Assembly (NCBI GenBank): GCA_039198225.1
Contig: JBCCTQ010000010.1
Location: 1 to 64,000 of the forward strand
From: JASJAR01 sp039198225
GTDB lineage: Bacteria > Pseudomonadota > Alphaproteobacteria > Rhodobacterales > Rhodobacteraceae
DNA: 64,000 nucleotides
Direction of reading: 5' to 3'
The notes under the pieces were generated by a model. It had not been told where the DNA came from, ran no database searches, and saw only the letters and a program-made list of their open reading frames with translations. Positions 24,234-33,549 of this stretch are shown in pieces (the stretch's first letter is position 1; the number at the start of each line of letters is the position of its first letter). A program made the position numbers and the translations under genes.

Positions 24234-26525
24234 ATGCTAGATATGGATTTGATGTCCTTGCCCCTTGCTCTTGATCTTGACCATGACGCGATCCGGCTCC
24301 TGTCCCATCGGGAGGATGGGTGGAACGTGGAGGCCATCGCGGAACTCGATGCCGACGACCTAACCCAAAAGATCAAGTCGATCCGTCAGCGCGCCGAGAG
24401 ACTTGCCGAAGCGGCGCAAGTTACGGTGATTCTTCCTAGGTCGCAGGTTTTTTACACCGCCTTTGATGGCGCTGAACCCGATGAGATCGGCGAAAGGCTC
24501 CAGGGTCTGACGCCCTACCGGGTGGCCGACCTCACTTGGGATTATGCAATCGAAGAAGGCAGGCTTTTGGTCGCGGCCGTGGCGCTTGAGACCCTGGACG
24601 AGGCGGTCGTCTTTGCCCGGTCGAGTAAGTTCCACATTTTGGGTTTTACCAGCGATCCGCCCATCGGACTTTTCCCGCGACCGCCCGTCTTTGCCCGGAC
24701 CGGGGCGGCGGCGCCTGCACCTATCGCAGCTTCGGTTCCTCCGGACCGGCGCCGCGCTGCGTTTTCAGGCCAGCGCGCCAGGGATTACGGGCCTCGGCTC
24801 CCGCGCCTCCCTCTGTTCCGAGGGCTCGGCCAAGGCGCGAAACCGGGTGCAGAGGGCGAAATGGGGCCGCTGCGCCGGGTCGCCAAACCCTTGGCGGGGC
24901 TTTTCGGTATCGGGGCAGCTCTCATCATTGGAGCGGTGATATGGTCAGGGAGGGAGCCCGACCCGCTGGCTCGGAGCGGTTTCGCGGCCGATTTCGCAAT
25001 CCAACCGGCCTCCCATGTCGACGGTATGCCGGTTCCCATCGCCGGGCGGCCCAATTTCGCGCCTGAGACCAAAACTGCACAGCGCCTTAACCGGTCAGTA
25101 CCGCCCATTGCGGTGCCCATCGTTATCGGGTCGAGCGGCGTGGACGCCGAGCATGCCGCCATCGACAAGGCTGCCCGGAGCTTCGAGCGGGTGTCGGCCG
25201 TCCCGGCGCTCTTCGGTGTCACGCGCCTTCCCAATGGCAGGCCCGCTCGGCCCTACCAGGGCGTTACGCCGTCCTTCCCGGAGACGCTCGCCTTTGCCGA
25301 AGCGGGCTTTGCACGAGAAACGGTGCCTGCGCGGTTGTTGGACGCTCCGCGTACCGCTCGCGCACCCATCGTCCCGGCACTTCGGGAGGCCATTTCGCCG
25401 TCCTCTGGAGGGCTTGCTTTGGCTTTTCCGGCCTTGCCGAGCACCCCGAAGGATGCCTCGGATGCACCGCTGCCGGCGGTGGCCGAACTCCGTTTGGCGG
25501 CGGCCGTCGGCGCGCCCCGAGAAACGGCCTTCGCGCTCCGGTTGGGGCCGCCGTTTGGTGTTGCGCCGGACCGGCGCGCGGCGGGTCCACTGGCAGTGGC
25601 TGGCACCGTTCCCCGCGCACCGCGCATCGATATCGGCGGAGGCGTCACCCCAGCGCTTTTAAGCGAAAGCGTTCGGGAAAGACCCGCGCCGTCGGCCAAT
25701 TCCGCCGACACGCCCGAAATTACCGCAAGACTGGCAAGGCCGGCAGATCCTTCGCCGCGGGCAGCGATCTCCCAAATCCCGCGCGATGGCGCCCTTGCAC
25801 CGACGGCACCCGATGCGGAAATGGCCCTCGCAGCGCCCCAATCGGGGCCGCTCATTCCCAACGAGGACGGCCTTTCATCCCCGGATGAGCCCACCGCCGA
25901 TCTTCCGGTCAGCCCAGATGGCAGCCCCGATCTTAACGCCGTCGCGGCCTTGCCGCAGCCTTTGGCGACCCCGTCTACTGTCAACACCGGTGATCCAGCG
26001 CTTGCTGCCGTTCGCCCGCGGCCGCGGCCCGTCCCGGAACCTGCTCCCGTGATCCCGGATGCGGTGATCGCCGAAGCGTTGGAGACGCCGGAAGCGGAAG
26101 AGGACGCAACTGTTTCAGCCGAAGCTGCCCCTTCCGAGACGGACGCGCCCGAAATCAACGAAACCATATTGACAGCATCGCTACTGCCTCGACCGCGGCC
26201 CGTACGCTCCATCCCGGAAGCAGCGCCGACGGCCGGGGCGACGGCCGCGCGCGCGGTGGTGCCGGAGCCGCGGCTGCCTTCTTCGGTTAATGCAGCCCGT
26301 GCGGCCACGATCCAAAACGGGATTACATTCCAGCGGCTGAATTTGATCGGAGTGTACGGCTCTGCGAGCGACCGGCGGGCGCTGGTGCGGCTTCCATCGG
26401 GTCAATTCGTCAAACTCAAAGTGGGCGACCGGGTTGATGGCGGCCGGGTGGCGAAAATCGATTCCGACCGACTGCTCTACCAGAAAGGCAGCCGAACCTT
26501 GGCGTTGGAGATGCCGAACACCTGA
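24234..26525 (+). CDS. orphan membrane protein with GspL/PilM-like N-terminus and PilP/GspC-like C-terminus
   Basis: 763 residues. The N-terminal 150 or so (LALDLDHDAIRLL, VTVILPRSQVFYTAF, LQGLTPYRVADLTWDYAIEEG) have the pattern of a GspL/PilM actin-like cytoplasmic domain with its LP..V and WD signatures. A single TM (FGIGAALIIGAVIW, about 220-235) follows. A Pro/Ala-rich, low-complexity periplasmic linker of about 450 residues comes next, then a C-terminal segment (about 690-763, NGITFQRLNLIGVYGS, RRALVRLPSGQFVKLKVGD, GGRVAKIDSDRLLY) like the PilP/GspC homology region. It thus resembles a fused GspL and GspC/PilP. No other type II secretion or type IV pilus gene is present. Start between TTG 24228 and ATG 24252 is uncertain. 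Divergent from the SIMPL-domain gene. Confidence 0.6.
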   Translation: MLDMDLMSLPLALDLDHDAIRLLSHREDGWNVEAIAELDADDLTQKIKSIRQRAERLAEAAQVTVILPRSQVFYTAFDGAEPDEIGERLQGLTPYRVADLTWDYAIEEGRLLVAAVALETLDEAVVFARSSKFHILGFTSDPPIGLFPRPPVFARTGAAAPAPIAASVPPDRRRAAFSGQRARDYGPRLPRLPLFRGLGQGAKPGAEGEMGPLRRVAKPLAGLFGIGAALIIGAVIWSGREPDPLARSGFAADFAIQPASHVDGMPVPIAGRPNFAPETKTAQRLNRSVPPIAVPIVIGSSGVDAEHAAIDKAARSFERVSAVPALFGVTRLPNGRPARPYQGVTPSFPETLAFAEAGFARETVPARLLDAPRTARAPIVPALREAISPSSGGLALAFPALPSTPKDASDAPLPAVAELRLAAAVGAPRETAFALRLGPPFGVAPDRRAAGPLAVAGTVPRAPRIDIGGGVTPALLSESVRERPAPSANSADTPEITARLARPADPSPRAAISQIPRDGALAPTAPDAEMALAAPQSGPLIPNEDGLSSPDEPTADLPVSPDGSPDLNAVAALPQPLATPSTVNTGDPALAAVRPRPRPVPEPAPVIPDAVIAEALETPEAEEDATVSAEAAPSETDAPEINETILTASLLPRPRPVRSIPEAAPTAGATAARAVVPEPRLPSSVNAARAATIQNGITFQRLNLIGVYGSASDRRALVRLPSGQFVKLKVGDRVDGGRVAKIDSDRLLYQKGSRTLALEMPNT

Positions 26526-26655
26526 CGCCGCATTTGCAGGCAATAGGTGTGGTTTTGGAAGGCCCAGGTTCAAGACGATTGCACGTCGCGCAGCATCGGC
26601 TGGCATCGGCCACCAAAGGGCGGACTTTTAAAGCCGGGTGACCTATCCTTGACCC

Positions 26656-28656
26656 GTGCGTTCCGGCAAAACCAACCGGGACACCCCATTGCCGCGGTAC
26701 GGAACTGCGGCCTGGCCAGAACGGACCGGATCGATCGAAGACCTTTTACTCCAAACCACGATTTATCTTGCCGCCGCCCTCATAGCAGTCCCCTTGGCGG
26801 TACGGTTCGGCCTTGGCTCGGTTCTCGGCTACCTCCTCGCGGGAATATTCATCGGCCAGGCCATCGGCCTAGGAGAAGAGACCCAGGATCTTCAGCATTT
26901 TGCCGAGTTCGGCGTCGTGATGCTCTTGTTTCTGATCGGGCTTGAGCTTGAACCCAGGACGCTTTGGTCGATGCGCCACCGGATACTGGGGCTGGGCGGG
27001 CTCCAGGTGGTGATGACCATGGCAGCTGTGATCGCTGTGGCTCAATTCCTCGGATACCAATGGCAAACTGCCCTCGCCATCGGCATGGTGTTGTCGCTTT
27101 CCTCGACTGCAATCGTCTTGCAGACGCTCAACGAAAAAAAACTCATGCAAACCGGGGGCGGGCGGGCCTCGTTCCTCGTGCTGCTCACCCAGGACATCGC
27201 GGTTATCCCTATGCTCGCGGTGATCCCGCTTTTGGCCGTCGCGCCGACGATCCAATTGGGCGAGGACGGATCGCTCCAGCGCGTGTCCGACCTCGAAGGC
27301 GCCCATCATGGGCTTAGCCTGGTGGAAGGACTGCCCGCCTGGGGCGTGACACTTGTGACAAGCGGAGCGGTGATTGGGGTGATCCTCTTTGGGATCTTTG
27401 CCACGGGACCTCTCTTTCGCTTCGTCCATCTTGCGCGGCTCCGGGAGCTCTACGTGGCCTTCGCCCTATTGATTGTGGTGGGCATTGCCGCGCTCATGGG
27501 GCTCGTCGGCCTCTCGCCAGCGCTGGGTGCGTTCCTCGGCGGGGTGGTTCTGGCCAACTCAGAATTCCGCCACGAGCTCGAATCCGACATCGAACCATTC
27601 AAAGGCCTTCTTCTGGGGCTCTTTTTCATCACTGTGGGCGCGGGCATTAATTTTACGCTGCTCTTTTCCGACCCGTTTACAATCGTGGGCCTCACCTTGG
27701 CGCTCATGCTCGTCAAAGGCGCGGTCCTTTTCGTTTTGACCTTCCCGTTTGGCCTCCGCGGTCGGGAGCGGTGGCTCTTCACGCTGGGCCTTGCCCAAGC
27801 AGGGGAGTTCGGCTTTGTCCTGATTTCTTTTTCGGTCCAGCAATCGGTGTTGACGCCCCGGGTCAGCGAGACGCTCCTTTTGATCGTCGCGCTTTCGATG
27901 CTCCTAACCCCGCTCTTTTTCATCGCCTACGAAGCCCTTTCGAAGCGGATGGAAGATCACAAAGCGGCTGAGAAACCGGACGAAATCGACGGCGAAAGCG
28001 ACGTGATCGTCGCTGGCATTGGGCGGTTTGGGCAAGTGGTCAATCGCCTGGTCAAACTCGGCGGCTATTCCACTACCGTGCTCGACAACAACCTCGACAC
28101 AATCCACCTTATGCGTCGTTTCGGGTTTAAAGGCTTTTTCGGCGACCCAACGCGGCCGGAGCTCTTGAAGGCCGCGGGCCTTGCCAAGGCCAAGATCCTC
28201 GTTGTGGCGGTGGATGATAAAGACGCCGCGATCCGGCTCGTGGAGTATGCCCGCCGCCAGCGGCCGGACCTTCATATCATCGCGCGGGCCCATGACCGTC
28301 TCCAGACATATGCGCTGTTCCGGGCCGGTGCCGATCAGATCGTGAGGGAAATGTTTGATTCGGCGCTTCGGGCTGGGCGCTATGTCCTCGAAGCGATGGG
28401 GATGCCGGAATACGATGCGGCTACGCTTGAACGGTTCTTCTTCCGCAAAGACCGGGAGGGGCTGAGGGAATTGGCCGAACTTTGGGACCCTCTGACGCCG
28501 TTGGCCGAAAACCCTGCCTACGTGGAGCGGTCTCGCGAACTCGACGCGGAATTGGAGACAGCCCTATTGCGGACCCTCGACGAAGGCGAAGAGACGCCAG
28601 ACGAGGTCGAGCCGGGCGGCGAGGAAAGCGAGGGTCCGGCGGTTCGCAAAGCATGA
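26656..28656 (+). CDS. Kef-type K+/H+ antiporter (CPA2) with TrkA-N domain
   Basis: 666 residues. The membrane part (about 30-430) has multiple TMs with CPA2 signatures FGLGSVLGYLLAGIFIG, GVVMLLFLIGLELEP, LSLSSTAIVLQTLNEK, LTQDIAVIPMLAVIPLL and TLGLAQAGEFGFVL. A cytosolic TrkA-N (RCK) domain follows with a Rossmann loop VIVAGIGRFGQVVNRLV and GDPTRPELLKAAGLAKAKILVVAVDDKD. The acidic tail rich in Glu ends the protein. Likely KefB/KefC-like, exchanging K+ for H+. The GTG at 26656 is used; no better start is visible upstream of the first TM. The 130 bases upstream hold nothing I recognise. Confidence 0.88.
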   Translation: MRSGKTNRDTPLPRYGTAAWPERTGSIEDLLLQTTIYLAAALIAVPLAVRFGLGSVLGYLLAGIFIGQAIGLGEETQDLQHFAEFGVVMLLFLIGLELEPRTLWSMRHRILGLGGLQVVMTMAAVIAVAQFLGYQWQTALAIGMVLSLSSTAIVLQTLNEKKLMQTGGGRASFLVLLTQDIAVIPMLAVIPLLAVAPTIQLGEDGSLQRVSDLEGAHHGLSLVEGLPAWGVTLVTSGAVIGVILFGIFATGPLFRFVHLARLRELYVAFALLIVVGIAALMGLVGLSPALGAFLGGVVLANSEFRHELESDIEPFKGLLLGLFFITVGAGINFTLLFSDPFTIVGLTLALMLVKGAVLFVLTFPFGLRGRERWLFTLGLAQAGEFGFVLISFSVQQSVLTPRVSETLLLIVALSMLLTPLFFIAYEALSKRMEDHKAAEKPDEIDGESDVIVAGIGRFGQVVNRLVKLGGYSTTVLDNNLDTIHLMRRFGFKGFFGDPTRPELLKAAGLAKAKILVVAVDDKDAAIRLVEYARRQRPDLHIIARAHDRLQTYALFRAGADQIVREMFDSALRAGRYVLEAMGMPEYDAATLERFFFRKDREGLRELAELWDPLTPLAENPAYVERSRELDAELETALLRTLDEGEETPDEVEPGGEESEGPAVRKA

Positions 28657-28659
28657 TGC

Positions 28660-29430
28660 CTACTTCAAAATGGGTGGTTTTTCAGGGTCAGACCCCGGCG
28701 GAGCGCGAGGCTCGACAGCCGCGGGGGCAGGTATCTCAAAGGCGAGGCCGACCTTTTCGATCTGCTCGGCCAAAGGACTGCCAGTTTCCAAAAACGCAAC
28801 GTCGAGCCAACCCGCTCCAAAGCCCAAAAACGCCATCGCTTCGCCAACGGCCGTCGCAAGCGCGGCCTCGGCCTCAGGGAGGGCCTCGAAGACCGCCAAA
28901 AGATGGCTCCGGCTCCCGTCCGAGTAGCCGGCCTGAATGAGGACCGCCCGCGCGGCGAGACCCGTGGCCTGGGCGAGCTTTCGGTCGAGAGCCACGAGTA
29001 GGTCTTCCGGGAAATCGGACGGTGGATAGACCGCGTCCGGCCGCGCGCTTTCGGCCGTCAGTTCTGGGACGATCCCGGCGAGCCAGGCGAGCGTTTCTCG
29101 GTCGAGAAGCGTTTCGCATTCGGTATCGAGGTTGAGCGCAAGTCCCAGCCCTTCTTCGGCAAGCATCGCCGCCACCCGCCGTCCCGAGAGGGCGAGATAG
29201 GGCGAGACAGTCCCGATAAAATCAGCGAGCCGGTCTTCGAGATCAAACGCGAGGGCCACGGGTCCCGTTCCCGGATCGACGGTGACCGGTTTGGCCCGGT
29301 CGCTTTCGGGTTCTCCGTCGAGGAGCAAGAAGAGCTCGGTCTCGGCGAAAAGCGCGTAAAATTGAGTTTGAGCGGCGCCGTCTTCGGAGCGCGCTTCGGC
29401 GGCCTGGAACGCGCGGTCGAGGGGCGTCAC
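28660..29430 (-). CDS. SseB-family protein
   Basis: 256 residues; soluble, acidic. An N-terminal SseB-like domain (ETELFLLLDGEPE, VALAFDLEDRLADFIG, YLALSGRRVAAMLAEEGLGLALN) is followed by a C-terminal SseB-like domain (LAVFEALPEAEAALATAVGEAMAFLG, WLDVAFLE). E. coli SseB is associated with sulfur metabolism/serine sensitivity; the molecular function of the family is not established. Stop is three bases from the convergent antiporter stop. Its start overlaps the UDG-family stop (ATGA), so it is the downstream gene of that pair. Confidence 0.72.
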   Translation of the reverse strand: MTPLDRAFQAAEARSEDGAAQTQFYALFAETELFLLLDGEPESDRAKPVTVDPGTGPVALAFDLEDRLADFIGTVSPYLALSGRRVAAMLAEEGLGLALNLDTECETLLDRETLAWLAGIVPELTAESARPDAVYPPSDFPEDLLVALDRKLAQATGLAARAVLIQAGYSDGSRSHLLAVFEALPEAEAALATAVGEAMAFLGFGAGWLDVAFLETGSPLAEQIEKVGLAFEIPAPAAVEPRAPPGSDPEKPPILK

Positions 29431-30026
29431 GCCAAAGCCTCGGCCACACGGGCTCGGATGACTGGCAAAAGATCGCTTTCAAACCACGGATTGCGTTGGA
29501 GCCAGGCGGTGTTGCGCCATGACGGATGCGGGAGCGCCAGGACGTCGCCGGGAAGATCGCGCCATTTGGCGACGGTGGCGCTGACGCTTTTTGCTGCCGC
29601 CTGGCCGAGATGCCATTTCTGCGCGTAGGCCCCGATCACCAGCGTCAGCCGCACGCCATCGAGCCCCGCCATGACCTGGGCGCGCCACGTCTCCGCGCAG
29701 AGCTTGGGCGGCGGGAGATCTGAGCCTTTCGCGTCATAGCCCGGAAAGCAAAACGCCATCGGAACGATTGCCACCCGCCGCCGATCGTAAAAGGTGGCGT
29801 CCGAGAGCCCAAGCCAGGCCCGAAGCCGGTCGCCAGAGCGATCGGTGAAGGGGCGGCCCGATGCATGGACCCGGGCACCGGGGGCTTGGCCCACGATCAA
29901 AAGCCGCGCGCCCGGTTCGAACCAGATTACAGGCCGGGGCACATGGGCAGTTGCGGTGCCCAAGAACCGATCGGCGCAGAGCCGGCATTTTTGGATGTCG
30001 GATTGCAAGCTTTGGAGTGCACCCAT
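29427..30026 (-). CDS. uracil-DNA-glycosylase-family protein
   Basis: 199 residues. It contains the UDG-superfamily motif A LLIVGQAPGARVHASGRPF and motif B region LALPHPSWRN (His-Pro-Ser), with a CRLC pair near the N-terminus and further Cys residues, suggesting a possible iron-sulfur cluster as in families 4 and 5. Its substrate specificity (uracil or other) is not set by sequence. The overlapping SseB-like gene is downstream. Start ATG at 30026. Confidence 0.8.
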   Translation of the reverse strand: MGALQSLQSDIQKCRLCADRFLGTATAHVPRPVIWFEPGARLLIVGQAPGARVHASGRPFTDRSGDRLRAWLGLSDATFYDRRRVAIVPMAFCFPGYDAKGSDLPPPKLCAETWRAQVMAGLDGVRLTLVIGAYAQKWHLGQAAAKSVSATVAKWRDLPGDVLALPHPSWRNTAWLQRNPWFESDLLPVIRARVAEALA

Positions 30027-30076
30027 AGGCCGAGAATATGACTGCCTCGCCTAGGCCTGCAATGTGGAAGTCCGCC

Positions 30077-31240
30077 TCACGTGTTGAGCGGCAGACGGCT
30101 TTCCGCCAATTCGACCCAATAGGAGCATCCTGCGGGGATCACGTCGTCATTAAAATCGTAATCGGGGCTGTGGACTTCCGCCGTTTCGCCATTGCCCACA
30201 AGGATATAGGCGCCGGGTCGGGCTTCGAGCATGAAGGAAAAGTCTTCTCCGCCCATGACCAAGGGTGCATCGGCACAATCTCCCGCAACCGCGGCGGCGG
30301 CACTGGCAGCATGACGGGTCTCGTCCTCGTGGTTGACCATCATCGGATAGCTCCGCTGGTAATCGACTGCGATCTCCACCCCGGCTGCGGCCCCGATGCC
30401 GGCGGCAATCTCGCTGAAACGGGTCTCAGTAAGGCTCTGTATGCTGGGATCCATGGTGCGCACGGTGCCCCGGATCTCCACTGAAGGAGGGATGACATTG
30501 AACGCGGTCGAGGCGGTGGTGAACGACGTCACAGAGACGACGAGTTCTTTTGTCGGGTCGGAATTTCGAGAGGCAATCGTCTGAAGGGCCAGCACGAATT
30601 GGGCCGCAGCCACGGTCGGGTCCCGGGTGAGTTGGGGCTTAGCTGCGTGACCGCCCACGCCTTTGACATGTGCAGAGAAAACATCTGTCGCTGCAAAAAA
30701 CGCACCCGGCCGAATGGCGAAACTGCCCGCCGCGAGGCCTGGCCAATTGTGCATGCCGTAGACTTCGTCGATCCCCCAACGCTCCATCATTCCGTCTTTG
30801 ACCATGGCTTCGCCCCCCGCACCGCCTTCTTCGGCGGGCTGGAAAATAACGGCGACCCGGCCGTCGAAGTTCCGTGTCTCGGCCAGGTATTGCGCGGCTC
30901 CAAGGAGCATCGCCGTATGGCCGTCATGGCCGCAAGCATGCATCGCGCCCGGGGTTTTCGACGCATGGGGGAGACCGGTGGCTTCCGTGATCGGGAGCGC
31001 GTCCATATCCGCACGAAGTCCGACCGTGCGACGGCCCGGGCCCTTGCCGTTTATGATCCCCACAACACCCGTCCGACCAATCGCTTCGACCACTTCGTCG
31101 CAACCAAAGGACCGGAGCTTTTCAGCGACGATGGCCGATGTGCGGTGCGTGTCGTAGAGGATTTCGGGATGCTCATGAAAGTCGCGCCGCCACGCGGTGA
31201 TTTCCGGCAAGAGCTCTGCGAACCGGTTCCGTATCGCCAT
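30077..31240 (-). CDS. M20D-type amidohydrolase (hippurate hydrolase-like)
   Basis: 387 residues, metal-dependent amidohydrolase of the M20 family. The metal and catalytic motifs are RDFHEHPE, GLRADMDALPI, MHACGHDGHTAMLLG (Cys/His metal-site stretch), FQPAEEGGAGG, and VMGGEDFSF; the dimerisation domain is in the middle (GGHAAKPQLTRDP). Family members hydrolyse N-acyl amino acids or amides. It lies directly downstream of thiX on the same strand, 167 bases away; a link to thiamine salvage is possible but not shown. The ATG at 31240 is chosen over a start at 31345. Confidence 0.85.
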   Translation of the reverse strand: MAIRNRFAELLPEITAWRRDFHEHPEILYDTHRTSAIVAEKLRSFGCDEVVEAIGRTGVVGIINGKGPGRRTVGLRADMDALPITEATGLPHASKTPGAMHACGHDGHTAMLLGAAQYLAETRNFDGRVAVIFQPAEEGGAGGEAMVKDGMMERWGIDEVYGMHNWPGLAAGSFAIRPGAFFAATDVFSAHVKGVGGHAAKPQLTRDPTVAAAQFVLALQTIASRNSDPTKELVVSVTSFTTASTAFNVIPPSVEIRGTVRTMDPSIQSLTETRFSEIAAGIGAAAGVEIAVDYQRSYPMMVNHEDETRHAASAAAAVAGDCADAPLVMGGEDFSFMLEARPGAYILVGNGETAEVHSPDYDFNDDVIPAGCSYWVELAESRLPLNT

Positions 31241-31406
31241 GATTATCTCCGTTGATGGCATTGGTCCTAGGGCGGGGAGGGGCCCTTGTCCAATCGAAGG
31301 GGCCGACGCGAATGGGTTTGATGGAGTGAAAATACCTCCAAACAAGGGACGCTGCTTTAAACCTTAGTTGCCAGTGGTCGTTCTCAAGCAAACAAAACGC
31401 GGGCGC

Positions 31407-32144
31407 TTAGTCCCTCGCATCCTTACCGAGTTCGGCCGTGAGACGCGTGACGACTTGGTGGAGGACGACCGAAAGCACCCCGAGCGTAAGAAGAGCGGCA
31501 AACATGAGGTCAGTTTTTGCGCGGCCATTGGCCAACAGCATGAGGTATCCAAGACCCCGCGATGCGCCGACCCATTCGCCAATAACCGCGCCAATGGGAG
31601 CATAGACAGCGGCGAGCCTCAGGCCCGAGGCAAGGGACGGAAGGGCAGCGGGGATGCGGACATGCCATAGGATCCGGCCGGGGCGGGCCTGCATGGTCTG
31701 GGCGAGGTCAAGATAACCTTTCGGCGTGCGCTCGAGCCCGTCGAGGAAGGACGACACGACCGGGAAATAGATAATCAACACCGCCATGGCGATTTTTGAG
31801 CCGAGCCCGTAACCGAGCCAAAGCGTCAGAACCGGGGCGAGGGCGAAGACCGGGAGTGCTTGGGTAAAGACGAGGATCGGTTGGACAAGCGCGCGAGTGC
31901 TCGGCGAAGCGGCTAGGTGGATGGCTGTTGCTATGCCGAGGCTCGCTCCGATGATGAGCCCAATGACCACCTCGGTACCGGTGACCAATGTATGCTCTGC
32001 GATGATCGCGCGGTTTTCCCACCAGGTCTGTGCGACGAGCCCGGGCCCTGGAAGAATAAACCGCGGAAGACCGGTGAGGCTCACGATGGCTTGCCAGAGG
32101 GCGATTGCAAAGGCGGCCGCCGCGAAGCCCCAGAGGATTTTCAT
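31407..32144 (-). CDS. thiX: ABC transporter permease (thiamine-pyrimidine uptake)
   Basis: 245 residues, a BPD_transp permease of five to six TM helices with the family EAA-like loop (LERTPKGYLDLAQTMQARPGRILWHVRIPAALPSLASGLRLAAVYA). It overlaps thiZ by four bases and belongs to the HMP-precursor transporter ThiXYZ. The operon sits under the TPP riboswitch upstream of thiO. Cargo is most likely formylaminopyrimidine or hydroxymethylpyrimidine, by context. Confidence 0.8.
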   Translation of the reverse strand: MKILWGFAAAAFAIALWQAIVSLTGLPRFILPGPGLVAQTWWENRAIIAEHTLVTGTEVVIGLIIGASLGIATAIHLAASPSTRALVQPILVFTQALPVFALAPVLTLWLGYGLGSKIAMAVLIIYFPVVSSFLDGLERTPKGYLDLAQTMQARPGRILWHVRIPAALPSLASGLRLAAVYAPIGAVIGEWVGASRGLGYLMLLANGRAKTDLMFAALLTLGVLSVVLHQVVTRLTAELGKDARD

Positions 32145-32890
32145 GCCGCCACGCCCGTGAGATGCCGGAAGAGGCGCGCTTGCAGGTCTAGAGTTTCGGC
32201 CGCATCGGCGGGGCGGGGGACATTCGTGGCCGGGGGCGGGAATTGGGTGAGGCCCTTCTGGGATAGAATTGCGATCGAATGGCCGAGCCGGGCCGCCTCA
32301 GCGGGGTCATGGGTCACCATCAAAACCGTCCGGCCCGCCAAAAGTTCGACGGCGAGGTTCTGCATCTCGGTCCGGGTCTTGGCATCGAGGGCAGAGAAGG
32401 GCTCGTCGAGGAGGATGATCGGTTTGTCTTCGAGGAGCGTACGCGCGAGGGCGACGCGCTGGCGTTGCCCGCCCGAAAGCTGGGCAGGTTTTTTGCTGCG
32501 ATGGTCAGCGAGGCCCACACGGTCAAGGAGAGCATCAAGCCTATTGGGGTCGACGGGCTGGCCGCGCAAACGCGGGCCGAGGGCGATGTTTTCGGTGACT
32601 TTGGCCCAGGGGAGCAAAAGATCGTCTTGGGCCATATAGGCCACGCGCTGGGCCACCGGCTGTGTGTCGGAAGCGGTAACGCTCCCGGCAAATTCAGCGC
32701 CCGTATCGAGGCCCGCAACCAGTCTGAGAATAGTTGATTTCCCGACGCCGGACCCGCCGAGAAGGCAGGTCCAAAGGCCGGATTGGAGATTCAGCTGGAT
32801 TGGTGCAAAAAGTTGGATGCTGCCGATGTCGGCGCGTCCGTCGAAAATGATCGACGGTGCCGCTGTCACGGGGTGAGGCCCATTTGCCAA
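32141..32890 (-). CDS. thiZ: ABC transporter ATP-binding protein (thiamine-pyrimidine uptake)
   Basis: 249 residues. Walker A GGSGVGKSTILRL (about 44-56), Q-loop AQDDLLLPW, signature LSGGQRQRVALARTLL, Walker B IILLDEPFSALD and the switch His in MVTHDPAEAARLG are all intact. The start overlaps the end of tenA by 25 bases, and it overlaps thiX by four. Powers the ThiXY uptake system. Confidence 0.85.
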   Translation of the reverse strand: MANGPHPVTAAPSIIFDGRADIGSIQLFAPIQLNLQSGLWTCLLGGSGVGKSTILRLVAGLDTGAEFAGSVTASDTQPVAQRVAYMAQDDLLLPWAKVTENIALGPRLRGQPVDPNRLDALLDRVGLADHRSKKPAQLSGGQRQRVALARTLLEDKPIILLDEPFSALDAKTRTEMQNLAVELLAGRTVLMVTHDPAEAARLGHSIAILSQKGLTQFPPPATNVPRPADAAETLDLQARLFRHLTGVAA

Positions 32891-33549
32891 AACCCGATTT
32901 CAAGCTCAGTGGCGGTCGAAAAGGTGGTGCTAAGTCGCTGCCATCTTGGCGAAGTTTCGAAATCATCTCCAAGGCGTCGAGTCAGAGCATTGTCGAGGAG
33001 GGCGCCCGTGGCTTGGCAGGCGCTCTGGTAGTCGTCGCCCGCATAGGTGTTGATCCAGTCTTTGTAGATGTCCGAGGCAGCCTCCTCATCGAGCTGAGCG
33101 CCAATTTCGCCGTAGCCAAGAACGCAAGGCGCAAGGGCTGCCAAGAGATCGAGAAGATCGCCGCTGTAGCCTGCCTCGAGGACAAAGCGCGAATAGGCGA
33201 GGTTTTCGGCCCGCTCCTTTGTGGCAAAGAGCGCGTCTTCTGAGATCCCGGCCGCAGCGCAGATGCCGATATGGAGCTCGATTTCCTCGGCCACGAGCGC
33301 GTTCACGGTGCCCACGGCGGCGCGCATCTCTTCGAGCGTTTCGGACTTTACCACCGCCAGCGCCCAGGCGCGGGAGAAGTGGATCAAGAAGACATAGTCC
33401 TGTCGGAGGTAGTGGAGGAACGCGTCCTTCGGAAGCGACCCGTCGCCCAGGCCTTCGACGAAAGCATGGCGGGTGTATGCGCTCCAGCTCGGGCCCGTGG
33501 CCTCACGCAGGAGGCCGAAGGCCCGGCCGTAATCGGGGGCGGTGCTCAT
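32866..33549 (-). CDS. tenA: thiaminase II family protein TenA
   Basis: 227 residues, all-helical. TenA hydrolyses aminopyrimidine products of thiamine breakdown, or recycles base-degraded thiamine, yielding the hydroxymethylpyrimidine. Characteristic stretches are HYLRQDYVFLIHFSRAWALAVVKS, EEIELHIGIC and a late CVLGYGEIGAQL with KDWINTYAGDDYQ. Overlaps thiY by four bases. Adjacency to the ThiXYZ transporter is the arrangement seen for formylaminopyrimidine salvage in other bacteria. Confidence 0.9.
   Translation of the reverse strand: MSTAPDYGRAFGLLREATGPSWSAYTRHAFVEGLGDGSLPKDAFLHYLRQDYVFLIHFSRAWALAVVKSETLEEMRAAVGTVNALVAEEIELHIGICAAAGISEDALFATKERAENLAYSRFVLEAGYSGDLLDLLAALAPCVLGYGEIGAQLDEEAASDIYKDWINTYAGDDYQSACQATGALLDNALTRRLGDDFETSPRWQRLSTTFSTATELEIGFWQMGLTP

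Noticed and set aside
25253..26308. Long minus-strand open frame opposite the GspL/PilP-like gene
   Set aside because: Ala/Ser/Gly-rich low complexity, mirrors the Pro/Ala-rich linker of the real gene; no start signal or domain.
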